DNA of 64,000 bases from the NCBI GenBank assembly GCA_036268995.1, contig DATATB010000087.1:1-64000 (forward strand). The letters run 5' to 3'. The notes beneath the pieces are model-generated. The model was given only the letters and a program-made list of their open reading frames with translations. It was not told the origin of the DNA and did not search any database. The stretch is from DATATB01 sp036268995 (GTDB lineage: Bacteria; Planctomycetota; Planctomycetia; Pirellulales; PNKZ01). Shown here piece after piece: positions 19,862-28,748 of this stretch. Each line of letters opens with the position of its first letter. The stretch's first letter is position 1. A program made the translations under genes and the position numbers.

Positions 19862-20626
19862 GTGATACGCCAACTGCGAAAGTTGATCTGCCTTGGCCTC
19901 GTGATTGCGACCGGCATCTCGGCCGGGCGTCTGCTGGCCGGTCCTCCGGCCGTGCCGAAACTGTCGGCCATTGTTCCGGCCGAGGATCTTGCCGGCCAGC
20001 TCCAGACGTATGTCAAAGAGCTGGACGCGGCGCTAGCCGACGAGGCCGCCTACAAATCGTCAGCCGATAAAATCAAGCGCATCGCCAACGCCGTTGCGGC
20101 GCTGGCGTTTTGCCTCGACCAGCACGATGCCCCGACGAAATCGATCGCGCGAGCGGACGACGTCGGCGGGATTGCTCGCCGGCTGGCCAAGACGGCCGAT
20201 CATGCAGCCGCCAAGCAGGAATTGGCGGCCTTGCACGCAGCCCTGGAGCAGCCATCGACGGGGCCGCGAGCCGAAATGCCGCCGCCTAAGATCGCCTCAC
20301 TGGGCCAGATCATGAGCGAGGCCGAAGTGCTCAACGCTCGCTTGCGCAACAGCCTGCGCCGCTTCGATGCCCGCCGGCTGGCCGACAACGCGCGTGCGGC
20401 CGCCGCCTTGGCAGCCATTGGTCAGGCGAGCGTTTACGACACGCACGAAGTCAAAGATCCCAAGCAATTGCCCGACTGGTATCGTCTGGCCGGCGAGATG
20501 CGCGACGCCGCCGGGCAGTTGAATGCCACGATTCGAGCCAAAGACAAGCCCGGTGCCACGGCGGCCCTCGGCCGTCTGGACAACAGTTGCAAAGCCTGCC
20601 ACAAGATTTTCGCCCCGATGGAATGA
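19862..20626 (+). CDS. Secreted c-type cytochrome-like protein (cytochrome c' type haem site)
   Basis: A 254-residue protein with N-terminal signal peptide (LICLGLVIATGISAGRLLA) and a single haem-binding motif at the very C-terminus, CKACH, preceded by an all-helical body. A C-terminal CxxCH on a four-helix bundle is the class II (cytochrome c'/c-556) arrangement. The protein is about twice the usual length, so it may be a bundle duplication in which only the second half keeps haem. Start codon is GTG at 19862. Probably periplasmic; partner unknown. Confidence 0.75.
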   Translation: MIRQLRKLICLGLVIATGISAGRLLAGPPAVPKLSAIVPAEDLAGQLQTYVKELDAALADEAAYKSSADKIKRIANAVAALAFCLDQHDAPTKSIARADDVGGIARRLAKTADHAAAKQELAALHAALEQPSTGPRAEMPPPKIASLGQIMSEAEVLNARLRNSLRRFDARRLADNARAAAALAAIGQASVYDTHEVKDPKQLPDWYRLAGEMRDAAGQLNATIRAKDKPGATAALGRLDNSCKACHKIFAPME

Positions 20627-20629
20627 CAC

Positions 20630-21838
20630 TCAGCGCGGCACTCGCATGAGCTCAATCAAACGCTGGGCGGCCGCTTCGGCAAACTCGGCATCGTTGATGT
20701 GGAGATCCAGTTCGATGACCGGTGTGGAACCGGCCGACTGCCGCAGCGCATTGAACAATGCCCGCCGCGCGATGGGATCGCAAAACGGCTGGCCTTCGGC
20801 ATCCAAGGCCGACACGCCCCGCGCTGGCAAAAAAACAACCGCCGGCCCGTGCGCGGCTGCCAGCTTGTGGCCGATTTCAGCCCCGATCCGCTCGTTCTCG
20901 TCCGGCGTCGTCCGCATCAACGTCACGTTGGCATTGTGGGCGTGAAGCTGGCGGCGCGCGAACCGAACCGGCACGCTCGTTCGGCCATAAAAGTTCACCA
21001 TGTCGGTAGCGCCCACCGAGACAACTTGCGGGATGCCCGCCTGGGCCGCGGCAGTCAGCCGCTCGGGGCCGGCCGTGAGAAACCCGCCCACCAGTTCGTC
21101 GGCCAGCTCGGTGGTCGTCAGATCCAGCACGCCGGCCAACACGCCCTCGCGCGCCAGCGCCTCCATCGCCCGGCCGCCGCTGCCGGTGGCATGAAACACG
21201 AGCACTTCGTAACCGGCTTGCTCGAGCACTTCGCGGGCCCGGCTGACGCAGGGCGTTGTCACGCCGAACATCGTGGCGGCCACCAGCGGACGATCGTCCT
21301 CCGCATCGGCCTCGCAAACCAATCGCACCATGCCGGCCATCGCCCGAGCCGCGGTCGAGAGCACGCCGCGGCTGATGCGGTTCAGCCCGGCCAGGTCAAC
21401 GACCGTATTGAGCATCAGGATGTCTTTGTCGCCGACGTACTGCCGCACCTGTCCCGACGCCAGCGTGCTGACCATCAGCTTGGGCACGCCCAGGGGGAGC
21501 GCACGCATGGCGGCCGTGCCAATGGTGCTGCCGGCCGATCCGCCCAAGGCGATGATGCCCGACAGTTCTTTGCGGGCAAACCGCTCCGCCACCAGGCGGG
21601 CCGCTGCGGTGGCGGCGGCATCGACGGCGCTGGCGCGATCGCCCGCAGCCAGGGCAGCGGCATCAAAACCGGCGGCCGAAAAGACCGCGTTGCGCGGGAT
21701 GTCGGCCGTCGTGCCTGCTGTCGGACCGCAACTGATGTCGACCACGACGCAGGTCAGGCCCAGTCGCTCGAGTTGCCAGCGCAAATAGTCGGCTTCGGCG
21801 CCCTTGGTGTCGAGTGCCGCGAGCAAAAAAACGGCCAT
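20630..21838 (-). CDS. Tm-1-like ATP-binding protein (UPF0261)
   Basis: A 402-residue member of the UPF0261/Tm-1-like family, named after the tomato Tm-1 resistance protein N-terminal domain. Motifs are LLAALDTKGAEADYLR at the start, GIIALGGSAGSTIGTAAM, PKLMVSTLASGQVRQYVG and the late FLPARGVSALDAEGQPF. Members usually occur with TIM-barrel partners; here the neighbour 82 bases upstream on the same strand is a HpcH-type TIM-barrel aldolase, which supports a functional pair. ATG 21838 is chosen because the conserved sequence starts immediately. Exact reaction unknown. Confidence 0.88.
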   Translation of the reverse strand: MAVFLLAALDTKGAEADYLRWQLERLGLTCVVVDISCGPTAGTTADIPRNAVFSAAGFDAAALAAGDRASAVDAAATAAARLVAERFARKELSGIIALGGSAGSTIGTAAMRALPLGVPKLMVSTLASGQVRQYVGDKDILMLNTVVDLAGLNRISRGVLSTAARAMAGMVRLVCEADAEDDRPLVAATMFGVTTPCVSRAREVLEQAGYEVLVFHATGSGGRAMEALAREGVLAGVLDLTTTELADELVGGFLTAGPERLTAAAQAGIPQVVSVGATDMVNFYGRTSVPVRFARRQLHAHNANVTLMRTTPDENERIGAEIGHKLAAAHGPAVVFLPARGVSALDAEGQPFCDPIARRALFNALRQSAGSTPVIELDLHINDAEFAEAAAQRLIELMRVPR

Positions 21839-21920
21839 ATCCGTGCCGGCGTTTGGAGGAACCTCCCCGGGCTGACGCCCTGGGGCTCGCCAAAGACGAT
21901 GAGGAAGCGGCGCCAACCGT

Positions 21921-22718
21921 TTAGTAGCGTGCGAGTTCCTTTTCGGTGCCCGCGGGCTGAACGGCTCGCAGTGTGGCTTGCGCCTGCTGCGTCATGAAGC
22001 GCAGCTCGCTGCCGATGGCGATGAACTGCATGCCCTGTTCGGCCCGTGCCAGCGCGGCCTTGGGATCCATCGTGTGCATGCCGGTGGGCGTGCCGGTTTT
22101 CTTGCCGGCGGCCACGACGCGGGCGAGCATCCCTTCGAGTTCGTCATCGGTGGCTTCCGGACCGCCGGCGGCGCGCATGTTGGCCCGCAGATCGACGGGC
22201 CCGACAAAAATCGCATCGACGCCAGGCAAGGCATAGATCTCTTCGGCATTGTCGACGCCGGTCGGGCTTTCGGTTTGCAGAATGACGAGGATTTCGTCAT
22301 TCGCGCGGCGAAAATACTCGGCCGAAGTGGTGTCGAAGTTCAGAGCGTGCAAACCGCCGCCCAGGCTGCGATTTCCCTCGGGCGGATACTTGGCCGCGGC
22401 GATGGCAATTTTGGCCTGCTCGACCGTATCGACCATCGGCACGACGATGCCCCAGGCGCCGGCATCCAGAGCACGCTTGATGTAAAAATGATTCCCTTGC
22501 GGCACGCGGCAAATCGGCACGCAACCGGCCTCGGCGATCCCGGCGAACACGGCCGCGGCCTGCGCCCAATCGATCGGGGAATGCTCCATATCCAACGTCA
22601 GCCAGTCGAACCCAGTCCGAGCCAGCACGCGCGTGGCGTATAAATCGCCCAGCGACAGCCAGGTCCCATACGACGGTTTTCCATCCTGCAACGCACGCTT
22701 GACGGGATTCACTTTCAT
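21921..22718 (-). CDS. HpcH/HpaI-type aldolase
   Basis: Class II pyruvate aldolase of the HpcH/HpaI family, about 265 residues. Typical segments are GTWLSLGDLYATRVLARTGF, DWLTLDMEHSPIDW with the catalytic region, the substrate loop GIVVPMVDTVEQAK, the metal-ligand glutamate in ILQTESPTGVDNAEEI, and AIFVGPVDLRANM. It probably cleaves a 2-keto-3-deoxy sugar acid or similar to pyruvate plus an aldehyde. ATG 22718 has a weak AAGGTG site 9 bases upstream; ATG 22736 in frame is the alternative. Confidence 0.9.
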   Translation of the reverse strand: MKVNPVKRALQDGKPSYGTWLSLGDLYATRVLARTGFDWLTLDMEHSPIDWAQAAAVFAGIAEAGCVPICRVPQGNHFYIKRALDAGAWGIVVPMVDTVEQAKIAIAAAKYPPEGNRSLGGGLHALNFDTTSAEYFRRANDEILVILQTESPTGVDNAEEIYALPGVDAIFVGPVDLRANMRAAGGPEATDDELEGMLARVVAAGKKTGTPTGMHTMDPKAALARAEQGMQFIAIGSELRFMTQQAQATLRAVQPAGTEKELARY

Positions 22719-22996
22719 GGGGGCATACACCTTCATAGGGACGGGCAACCAGGGCAGGGGATCACGGCGGGGCTTGAGCCCTTAATTCTGCCCATCCGGC
22801 TCGCCGAGGGCAAGGGCCTGGCAGTAGCCTGTTAAGAACCCTCGGGAATTTCGGTGTAATCTGGCAAAGGCATATCAACAACTGACAACTGACAACTGAC
22901 TTGCTCGCCTGGGGCGTTTGCTTTGCGAGCCAGCCGGATGCCGGTTATCTTTGCAGCGGTTTCAAGCGCACCGTGGGTTAAGTGGAGGCTAGGGCC

Positions 22997-23911
22997 ATGC
23001 GCGCGGCGGTGAGCGGGGCGACGGGCTTTATCGGCCGGCAATTGTTGAAGCAGCTTGCGCGGCCGGTGGTGCTCACGCGCGATCCACAGCGCGCCGGCGC
23101 GGCGCTTGGCAATATCGAAGCGCATGCCTGGGATCCGACCGCCGGCCCGCCACCGCTGGAAGCCCTGCGCGGCTTGGACGCCGTGTTTCACCTGGCGGGC
23201 GATCCGGTGGCTGAAGGCCGCTGGACCGAGGAGAAAAAACGCCGCATTCGCGACAGCCGCGTGCTAGGCACCCGGCACCTGGTGGAAAGCTTGTCGCGCC
23301 TGCCGGAGGGCGAGCGACCGAAGGTGCTCGTTTCCGGCTCGGCTGTAGGCTACTACGGCGATCGCGGCGACGATCTGCTGACCGAAGACGCTTTGCCGGC
23401 CTCCGACTTTCTGGCCGAAGTCTGCCAGGCCTGGGAGCGCGAATCGCAAGCCGCCCAAGGGCTGGGTATCCGCGTCGTCAATCCTCGCACCGGCATCGTG
23501 CTGGGCGCGGGCGGCGGAGCGCTGGCCAAAATGCTGCTGCCGTTTCGGTTGGGGCTCGGCGGGCGCCTCGGCTCGGGCCGGCAGTGGATGCCCTGGATTC
23601 ATTTGGACGATACGGTCGGTTTGCTGCTGCACGCCGCCGGGCGTGACGACCTGACCGGCCCGATGAACACCGTCGCGCCCAATCCGGTGACCAATCGCGA
23701 GTTCACGGCCACGCTGGCCCGCGTGCTGCATCGGCCGGCATGGCTGCCAGTGCCGGTGCTGGGCTTGAAGCTGGCGACCGGAGATTTTGCCGAGGTGCTC
23801 GTCGCCTCGCAGCGCGCCGTGCCGGCCGTGGCCGAGCGCAGCGGCTACGTATTCAAGTTTCCCCACCTGCGGCCGGCACTCGAAAGCATCGTGTCGCGGC
23901 CCGCGAACTGA
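22997..23911 (+). CDS. TIGR01777-family NAD-dependent epimerase
   Basis: Atypical short-chain dehydrogenase/epimerase (YfcH/SDR39U1 group), 304 residues. The nucleotide-binding start is AVSGATGFIGRQLL; further family marks are HLAGDPVAEGRWTEEKK, VSGSAVGYYGDRGDDLLTE, VNPRTGIVLGAGGGAL, WMPWIHLDD and the C-terminal DUF1731-like region around RPAWLPVPVLGLKLATGDF. The ATG at 22997 is preferred over the in-frame GTG at 22982 because GGAGG lies 8 bases before it. Physiological substrate unknown. Confidence 0.9.
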   Translation: MRAAVSGATGFIGRQLLKQLARPVVLTRDPQRAGAALGNIEAHAWDPTAGPPPLEALRGLDAVFHLAGDPVAEGRWTEEKKRRIRDSRVLGTRHLVESLSRLPEGERPKVLVSGSAVGYYGDRGDDLLTEDALPASDFLAEVCQAWERESQAAQGLGIRVVNPRTGIVLGAGGGALAKMLLPFRLGLGGRLGSGRQWMPWIHLDDTVGLLLHAAGRDDLTGPMNTVAPNPVTNREFTATLARVLHRPAWLPVPVLGLKLATGDFAEVLVASQRAVPAVAERSGYVFKFPHLRPALESIVSRPAN

Positions 23912-24216
23912 CAAATCGACGCTGACGCTCTCTCGACGTGGATGCCCACGCGCAAGCCTGTCTGCCAGCGACTCAACCACTGACCACTGACCACATGGCT
24001 AGCTGCCAGCGACCGCACGTCGATAGTTTGGTCAAGGCCGGCAGAAACTGCCGATTATTCTCATTGTAACGCCGCGGCGCGCCGAAACTATTTTGTAGGC
24101 GCGCCCGCGCTGCGCTGCTTGCAGCGGCTCGGGGCAATCACCCACGATCGCGGCCGCGCAGCGCTGGCTTCGCTGTCAGCTTGTGGGCAATTCGGCGATT
24201 GACGGGAAACATCGTC
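23912..24216. other. Intergenic region with heptamer repeat
   Basis: No gene seen. A 7-base tandem run (CACTGAC repeated about two and a half times) occurs near 23977-23994, like the AACTGAC heptamers at 22875-22900. The rest is GC-rich sequence without a recognisable promoter. Confidence 0.4.
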
Positions 24217-24645
24217 ATGCGCGATTCCAGGTGTTCGATGCTGCTGGCACTGGCGCTCGTCGCCACGACGGCCGGCTGTCGATGCACTTGCGACGGTCCC
24301 CTGGGCCACTACGACTGGGCCCTGTGCCAATCGCATGCGGCCACCGATTGCCCACCGCCTGAATTGGCCCGCGCCGGGCACAAATGCCCTCCGGGAGCCA
24401 AGCTGGACACGGTGCCGCCGCAAGCGGTGTCGATCGACGCGCCGGCCACGAGCGAACTGGTGCCGCTGCCCACGCGGCCGGTGTTCGGTTCGCGCATGGA
24501 TGGGCGACAAGCTGGCATCGTCGAGCCAGCATCTGCCGATGAGCCCGCGGCCGAGCTGATTCCCGCTCCGCCGCCGAGTCCCGCCACCAGCGGCACTTCC
24601 CTCAAGCTGCGCCGCAACAACCCGCCACTGCCGGCGGTTGAATAG
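24217..24645 (+). CDS. Small cysteine-containing lipoprotein, unknown function
   Basis: 142 residues from ATG 24217. The signal peptide (CSMLLALALVATTAGC) ends in a lipobox at about residue 21. Mature part begins RCTCDGPLGHYD, with scattered cysteines, then becomes Pro/Ala-rich and ends in a basic tail (LKLRRNNPPLPAVE). No family recognised. The 436 bases to the next gene (24646-25081) hold nothing I can identify beyond an AT-rich patch at 25056-25070. Confidence 0.6.
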   Translation: MRDSRCSMLLALALVATTAGCRCTCDGPLGHYDWALCQSHAATDCPPPELARAGHKCPPGAKLDTVPPQAVSIDAPATSELVPLPTRPVFGSRMDGRQAGIVEPASADEPAAELIPAPPPSPATSGTSLKLRRNNPPLPAVE

Positions 24646-25081
24646 CGGCCAGCGCGAGCGAGCGCAAATCGCGCGCCGCAAATGGCTTGCTTGTGCTGCC
24701 AGCCGCATGCCATTAGGCCGGCCATCCACTGGCTGAGAACCTGGGCGGTCTTTTCCGGGCATGGCTCTGGCCGGTCAAGCGTTCTGAGACGCATGGCCGA
24801 TGAACTCAGCAGTTCGCTTTGAATTTGCCTGCTCGAAATATGCATGAAAGACGGTACGGGCGCCGTGTGACTCGGGGGCCGAGAGGGCCCAGCGTGTTAC
24901 TGACGCCGCCGACGACCCCCTGCGAGCGCGGCACCGGCCTGGAGAGTCCCAAAGCCTCGAAGACCCCAGCGAGACGACTCGTCAAACCAGCGGCGGCCCA
25001 TGCCAAGCGGGTATGAACCGCCGAAAAGCCCGATGCGACCTGCGGCTTTGTTCGAGATATAAAAAACGCGACGAGCTATCC

Positions 25082-26467
25082 ATGCGTTATCGACCCGCCC
25101 GGCAACGATGGCGATTCCCGCTCGCCGTCTTGGGCGCCCTGGGCTTGCTGGTGACTTTCGTGGCCCTGCCAGGAAAGTCGACCGCCGAGCGTTTTCATCG
25201 CGCGAGCACCACTGCGCGAGAGCCGCGCCGCACCGCGATCGTCGAGGTCGTGGAGCAGGCACGCAGTGCGATCGTGAACATTCACGGTGAAAAAACCGTC
25301 GACGCTACCGACGCTCAACACGGCGAAGGCAAGCGCCGCGTCAACGGCATGGGCACCGGCGTGATCATCGACCAGCGTGGCTACATCATCACGAATCATC
25401 ACGTGGTCGATGGCGTGCGCAAGATCATGGTCACCACGGCCGACAGCGAAAATTATGTCGCTCGGCTGGTGTCGCACGACCCCAAGACTGACTTGGCCAT
25501 CATCAAGATCGACGGCGATTCGGACTTTCAGGTCATCCGCATCGGCACCTCGGCCGATCTGATGGCCGGCGAAACCGTGATCGCCGTCGGCAATGCCTTC
25601 GGTTACGAGCATACCGTCACGCGCGGCATCATCAGCGCCTTGCACCGCACGGTGCAGGTGAGCGATGCCCAGAACTACGAAGACCTGATCCAGACCGACG
25701 CCAGCATCAATCCCGGCAACTCGGGCGGCCCGCTGCTGAATATCGAAGGCGATATGATCGGCGTGAACGTGGCCGTGCGTGCCGGGGCCCAGGGCATCGG
25801 CTTTGCCATTCCGGCCGACAAGGTCGTGGCCGTGGCCACCGACCTGATCAGCACGCGCCGGCTCGAGGGGACATGGCATGGCGTTGTGGCCCGCGGAATG
25901 GCCAACGACGCGGGCCTGGTGGTCACCGACGTCGATCTCGACAGTCCGGCGGCCACTGGCGGCTTGCGCTCGGGTGATACGATCACCTCGGTCGACAAGC
26001 TGTCGGTGGAGCGGCCCTTGGATCTGGAGCGCGCCCTGCTGGGCCACCATGCCGGCGAGACCGTGGAAGTCTCCGTCGAGCGCAACAATCAGCCGCTGAA
26101 CCTGAAGTTGACGCTCGGCAACCTGCCGACGACCGAAGTAGCTGAAAACGATTCGGTCTGGGACCTGCTGGGCTTGCGGCTCGACCCGATTCCGGCCCGG
26201 CAATTCCAGCAGTATCGTTCCCGCTATCGTGGCGGCCTTTCCGTCTCCGACGTCCGGCCAGACAGCCCGGCCGCGCGGCAAGGCATTCGCCGCGGCGACA
26301 TCCTGGTGGGCATGCACGTCTGGGAAACGATTTCGATCGAGAACGTGGTCTACATCCTCGGCCGTCCCGATTTCACGCAGCTCGGCCCGCTCAAGTTTTA
26401 CATCCTGCGCGGCAACGAGACGCTGTTCGGCCACCTGACCGTGTCGCAGCGAACTCAGCAGCGGTAG
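25082..26467 (+). CDS. HtrA/DegP-like serine protease with two PDZ domains
   Basis: A 461-residue periplasmic protease, probably held by an N-terminal TM segment (LAVLGALGLLVTFVALPG, about residues 16-33). The trypsin-like triad is His107 (ITNHHVV), Asp137 (KTDLAIIKI) and Ser214 (NPGNSGGPLL). Two PDZ domains follow: about 275-350 (VVTDVDLDSPAATGGLRSGD) and about 385-455 (VSDVRPDSPAARQGIRRGD). The architecture is that of DegP/DegQ/DegS in envelope protein quality control. ATG 25082 places the TM segment near the N-terminus; the longer reading adds only an Arg/Lys-rich stretch. Confidence 0.93.
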   Translation: MRYRPARQRWRFPLAVLGALGLLVTFVALPGKSTAERFHRASTTAREPRRTAIVEVVEQARSAIVNIHGEKTVDATDAQHGEGKRRVNGMGTGVIIDQRGYIITNHHVVDGVRKIMVTTADSENYVARLVSHDPKTDLAIIKIDGDSDFQVIRIGTSADLMAGETVIAVGNAFGYEHTVTRGIISALHRTVQVSDAQNYEDLIQTDASINPGNSGGPLLNIEGDMIGVNVAVRAGAQGIGFAIPADKVVAVATDLISTRRLEGTWHGVVARGMANDAGLVVTDVDLDSPAATGGLRSGDTITSVDKLSVERPLDLERALLGHHAGETVEVSVERNNQPLNLKLTLGNLPTTEVAENDSVWDLLGLRLDPIPARQFQQYRSRYRGGLSVSDVRPDSPAARQGIRRGDILVGMHVWETISIENVVYILGRPDFTQLGPLKFYILRGNETLFGHLTVSQRTQQR

Positions 26468-26482
26468 GGGGAACGAAATGCG

Positions 26483-26567
26483 GAAGTATGAATGATGAAT
26501 GATGAATGGTGGAAGACAGCTGGCGCCAGCTCCGGCATTCATCATTCATCATTCCTACTTCATCATT
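26483..26567. repeat. Palindromic repeat family B (copy 1), GAATGAT heptamers
   Basis: Left arm made of GAATGAT/GATGAAT units, right arm CATTCATCATTCATCATTCC, separated by a GC-rich centre that includes AGCTCCGG. It starts 16 bases after the HtrA stop. Other copies: 27511-27604 and 32320-32424. Confidence 0.85.
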
Positions 26568-26601
26568 TGTTTTGCGCCCGGCGTGCGGTACACTCCGACG
26601 C

Positions 26602-27525
26602 ATGCCTTCCCCGCACCGCATCGTCTCGCTGCTGGCTAGCGCCACCGAAATCCTCTGCGCGCTAGGCCTGGCCGATCGGCTGGTGGCCATCAGCCACGAG
26701 TGCGACTATCCGCCCGAAGTGCTCGACAGGCCGCGCGTCACGAGTACGGCCATCAGAGCCGAACTGGACAGCGCCGCGATCGACGAGCAGGTCGGCCGGA
26801 TGCACGCGGCCGGCGAGCCGCTGTACCAGGTCGACGAAGCCCGGTTGGCGGCGCTGGAGCCGGATCTGATCGTTACGCAGGCTCAGTGCGACGTGTGCGC
26901 CGTGAATTATGCCGACGTGCTGCGGCTGGCCCAGCAGCGTCTGCCGGGCACGCCCGTATTGGCGCTCAATCCCGCGCGTTTGGGCGACCTGCTGACTGAC
27001 ATCGAGCATGTCGGCGAGGCGACCGGCCGGCAAGCCGAAGCTCGGCGGTTCATTGCCAGTCTGCAACACCGCATCGATGCGGTGCGCACACAAACCGCCG
27101 CAATCCCTCCGGGCGAGCGGCCGCTGGTGGCCTGTATCGAGTGGATCGAACCGCTGTACCTGGCGGCCAATTGGATGCCCGAGCTGATCGAGCTGGCCGG
27201 CGGCCGGCAGCCGTTTTCACAAGCGGGCGACAGGAGCGTGGTCAGTCGCTGGGAAGAAGTCCTCCAAGCCGATCCTGAAGTCATCATCGTTATGCCCTGC
27301 GGCTTCGACCTGGCCCGCACGCTGGCCGAATGCCGACGACTGACTCAGCGTCCCGGCTGGCAACAGTTGCGGGCCGTCCGTCAGAACCGCGTTTACGCCG
27401 TCGACGGCAACGTCTACTTCAACCGCTCCGGCCCGCGGCTGGTCGACAGCCTTGAGCTGTTGGCGAAATTGTTGCGCCGGCCGAAAACGCGAGGCGAAGC
27501 GGGGATATGGGAAGTGATGAAGTAG
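26602..27525 (+). CDS. Cobalamin-binding-type helical-backbone receptor (BtuF-like)
   Basis: A 307-residue protein of the ABC-transporter periplasmic-binding fold for B12 and Fe-siderophores. Motifs: RIVSLLASATEILCALGL, VAISHECDYPPEV, the EPDLIVTQAQCDVC segment and DPEVIIVMPCGFD. It has no signal peptide, as in a family of apparently cytosolic BtuF homologues annotated cobalamin-binding protein. No BtuCD genes and no cobalamin riboswitch were seen next to it. The last codons and the TAG stop fall at the edge of repeat copy B2. ATG 26602 begins the conserved sequence; the earlier reading is repeat-derived. Confidence 0.85.
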   Translation: MPSPHRIVSLLASATEILCALGLADRLVAISHECDYPPEVLDRPRVTSTAIRAELDSAAIDEQVGRMHAAGEPLYQVDEARLAALEPDLIVTQAQCDVCAVNYADVLRLAQQRLPGTPVLALNPARLGDLLTDIEHVGEATGRQAEARRFIASLQHRIDAVRTQTAAIPPGERPLVACIEWIEPLYLAANWMPELIELAGGRQPFSQAGDRSVVSRWEEVLQADPEVIIVMPCGFDLARTLAECRRLTQRPGWQQLRAVRQNRVYAVDGNVYFNRSGPRLVDSLELLAKLLRRPKTRGEAGIWEVMK

Positions 27526-27604
27526 GAATGATGAATGCGGAATGGAAGAGGGCGCCGGTGTCAGCTCCGGCATTCATCATTCATCATTCCTACTTCATCA
27601 TTCC
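27511..27604. repeat. Palindromic repeat family B (copy 2) between convergent genes
   Basis: Same unit structure as 26483-26567. Its two ends contain the stop codons of both flanking convergent genes: TAG of the BtuF-like gene at 27523-27525 and TGA of the agmatine deiminase gene at 27598-27600. Confidence 0.85.
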
Positions 27605-28641
27605 TGCTCCGCCTGCTGCTGCGTCACGCAATGAAACGTCCCCAGGCCCCAGGCTAGCTCGACAGCGCGCAGGCCGATGACTTTGCGATCGGGAAAGGCG
27701 GCGGCGAGCGTGGCAATGGCCTGGGCGTCGGCCGGGTCGTCAAACTGCGGCACGACCACCACGCCGTTGGCAATGTAAAAGTTGCAGTAACTGGCCGGCA
27801 AACGCTGACCTTGATAACGCACGGGCCGCGGCATCGAAAGGCCGACGATTTCCAACTTGCGGCCTTGCTCGTCGGTGGCCAGCTCCAGGCGGCGGAAGTT
27901 ATCCTCCAGCGCCGCGTAGTTCTCATCCTGCGGGTCCGGCTCGCGGGCGGCGACCACGGTCCTGGGGCCGACGAATCGGGCCAGCTCGTCGATATGTCCA
28001 TCGGTGTCGTCGCCGACGATACCTTCGCCCAGCCAGATCACGTGCCGCGCGGCGCAGTAATCGGCCAGGTAGTGCTCCAGGTCGGCGCGGCCGAGTTGCG
28101 GATTGCGATTGGGATTCAACAGGCATTGCTCGGTCGTGAGCACGCTGCCGGCGCCGTTAAAGTCCACCGCGCCGCCTTCCAAAATGATTCCCGGCTCGAA
28201 GCGTCGAAAGCCCAACAACTCGGCCACGCGCGCGGGGACCTGGTCATCCAGATCGAACGGCGGATACTTTCCGCCCCAGGCGTTGTAACCCCAGTCGATG
28301 AGCGCCGGCCGACTACCGGGCGGACCGACCAAAAACATCGGCCCATGATCGCGCTGCCACGCATCGTTGGTGGGCACGTCGTGGAACGAAACCCGCGGCA
28401 ACCCGCTGACCAGCGCCCGAGCCTGCTCCAGCACTTCGCCGCTGGCCAGGATGTTGACCGGCTCATAATTGACGAGCGCCTCGACCAAACCGGCAAACGT
28501 GCCCGGCACCGGCTCGAAATGATCCGGCCAGCTCGCCTCGTTATGCGGCCAGCTCAGCCACGTACCGGCATGCGATTCCCACTCTGCCGGCATGCGGTAA
28601 CCGAGGGCAGCGGGGGCGGGGGGCGGATTGACCGTGGGCAC
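27598..28641 (-). CDS. aguA: Agmatine deiminase
   Basis: A 347-residue enzyme of the peptidyl-arginine-deiminase fold that hydrolyses agmatine to N-carbamoylputrescine and ammonia. Family motifs are MPAEWESHAGTWLSWPHNE, NDAWQRDHGPMFLVG, ILEGGAVDFNGAGSVLTTEQC, WLGEGIVGDDTDGHIDELAR and the catalytic cysteine in GTFHCVTQQQ. GTG 28641 is chosen because a strong CAGGAG site lies about 7 bases upstream; longer readings run into the repeat at 28656-28748. It pairs with the amidase gene just upstream for putrescine synthesis. Confidence 0.94.
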   Translation of the reverse strand: MPTVNPPPAPAALGYRMPAEWESHAGTWLSWPHNEASWPDHFEPVPGTFAGLVEALVNYEPVNILASGEVLEQARALVSGLPRVSFHDVPTNDAWQRDHGPMFLVGPPGSRPALIDWGYNAWGGKYPPFDLDDQVPARVAELLGFRRFEPGIILEGGAVDFNGAGSVLTTEQCLLNPNRNPQLGRADLEHYLADYCAARHVIWLGEGIVGDDTDGHIDELARFVGPRTVVAAREPDPQDENYAALEDNFRRLELATDEQGRKLEIVGLSMPRPVRYQGQRLPASYCNFYIANGVVVVPQFDDPADAQAIATLAAAFPDRKVIGLRAVELAWGLGTFHCVTQQQAEQE

Positions 28642-28655
28642 GAAAAACTCCTGGG

Positions 28656-28748
28656 GAAGTGAAAAGTGAACAGTGAAAAGTGGAAAATGGGGGAGCCGGA
28701 GGAATTCTCCGTTCGCTGCACTATTCACTTTTCACTGTTCACTTTTCC
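28656..28748. repeat. Palindromic repeat family C (copy 1), AAAGTGAACAGTG units
   Basis: Left arm GAAGTGAAAAGTGAACAGTG... and right arm ...CACTTTTCACTGTTCACTTTT form an imperfect inverted repeat between aguB and aguA. The aguB stop codon (28739-28741) lies inside the right arm. A half copy lies at 54788-54822. Confidence 0.8.

Noticed and set aside
26468..26601. A cobalamin riboswitch before the BtuF-like gene
   Set aside because: The short gap is filled by palindromic repeat B1, and no B12-box-like element is visible.
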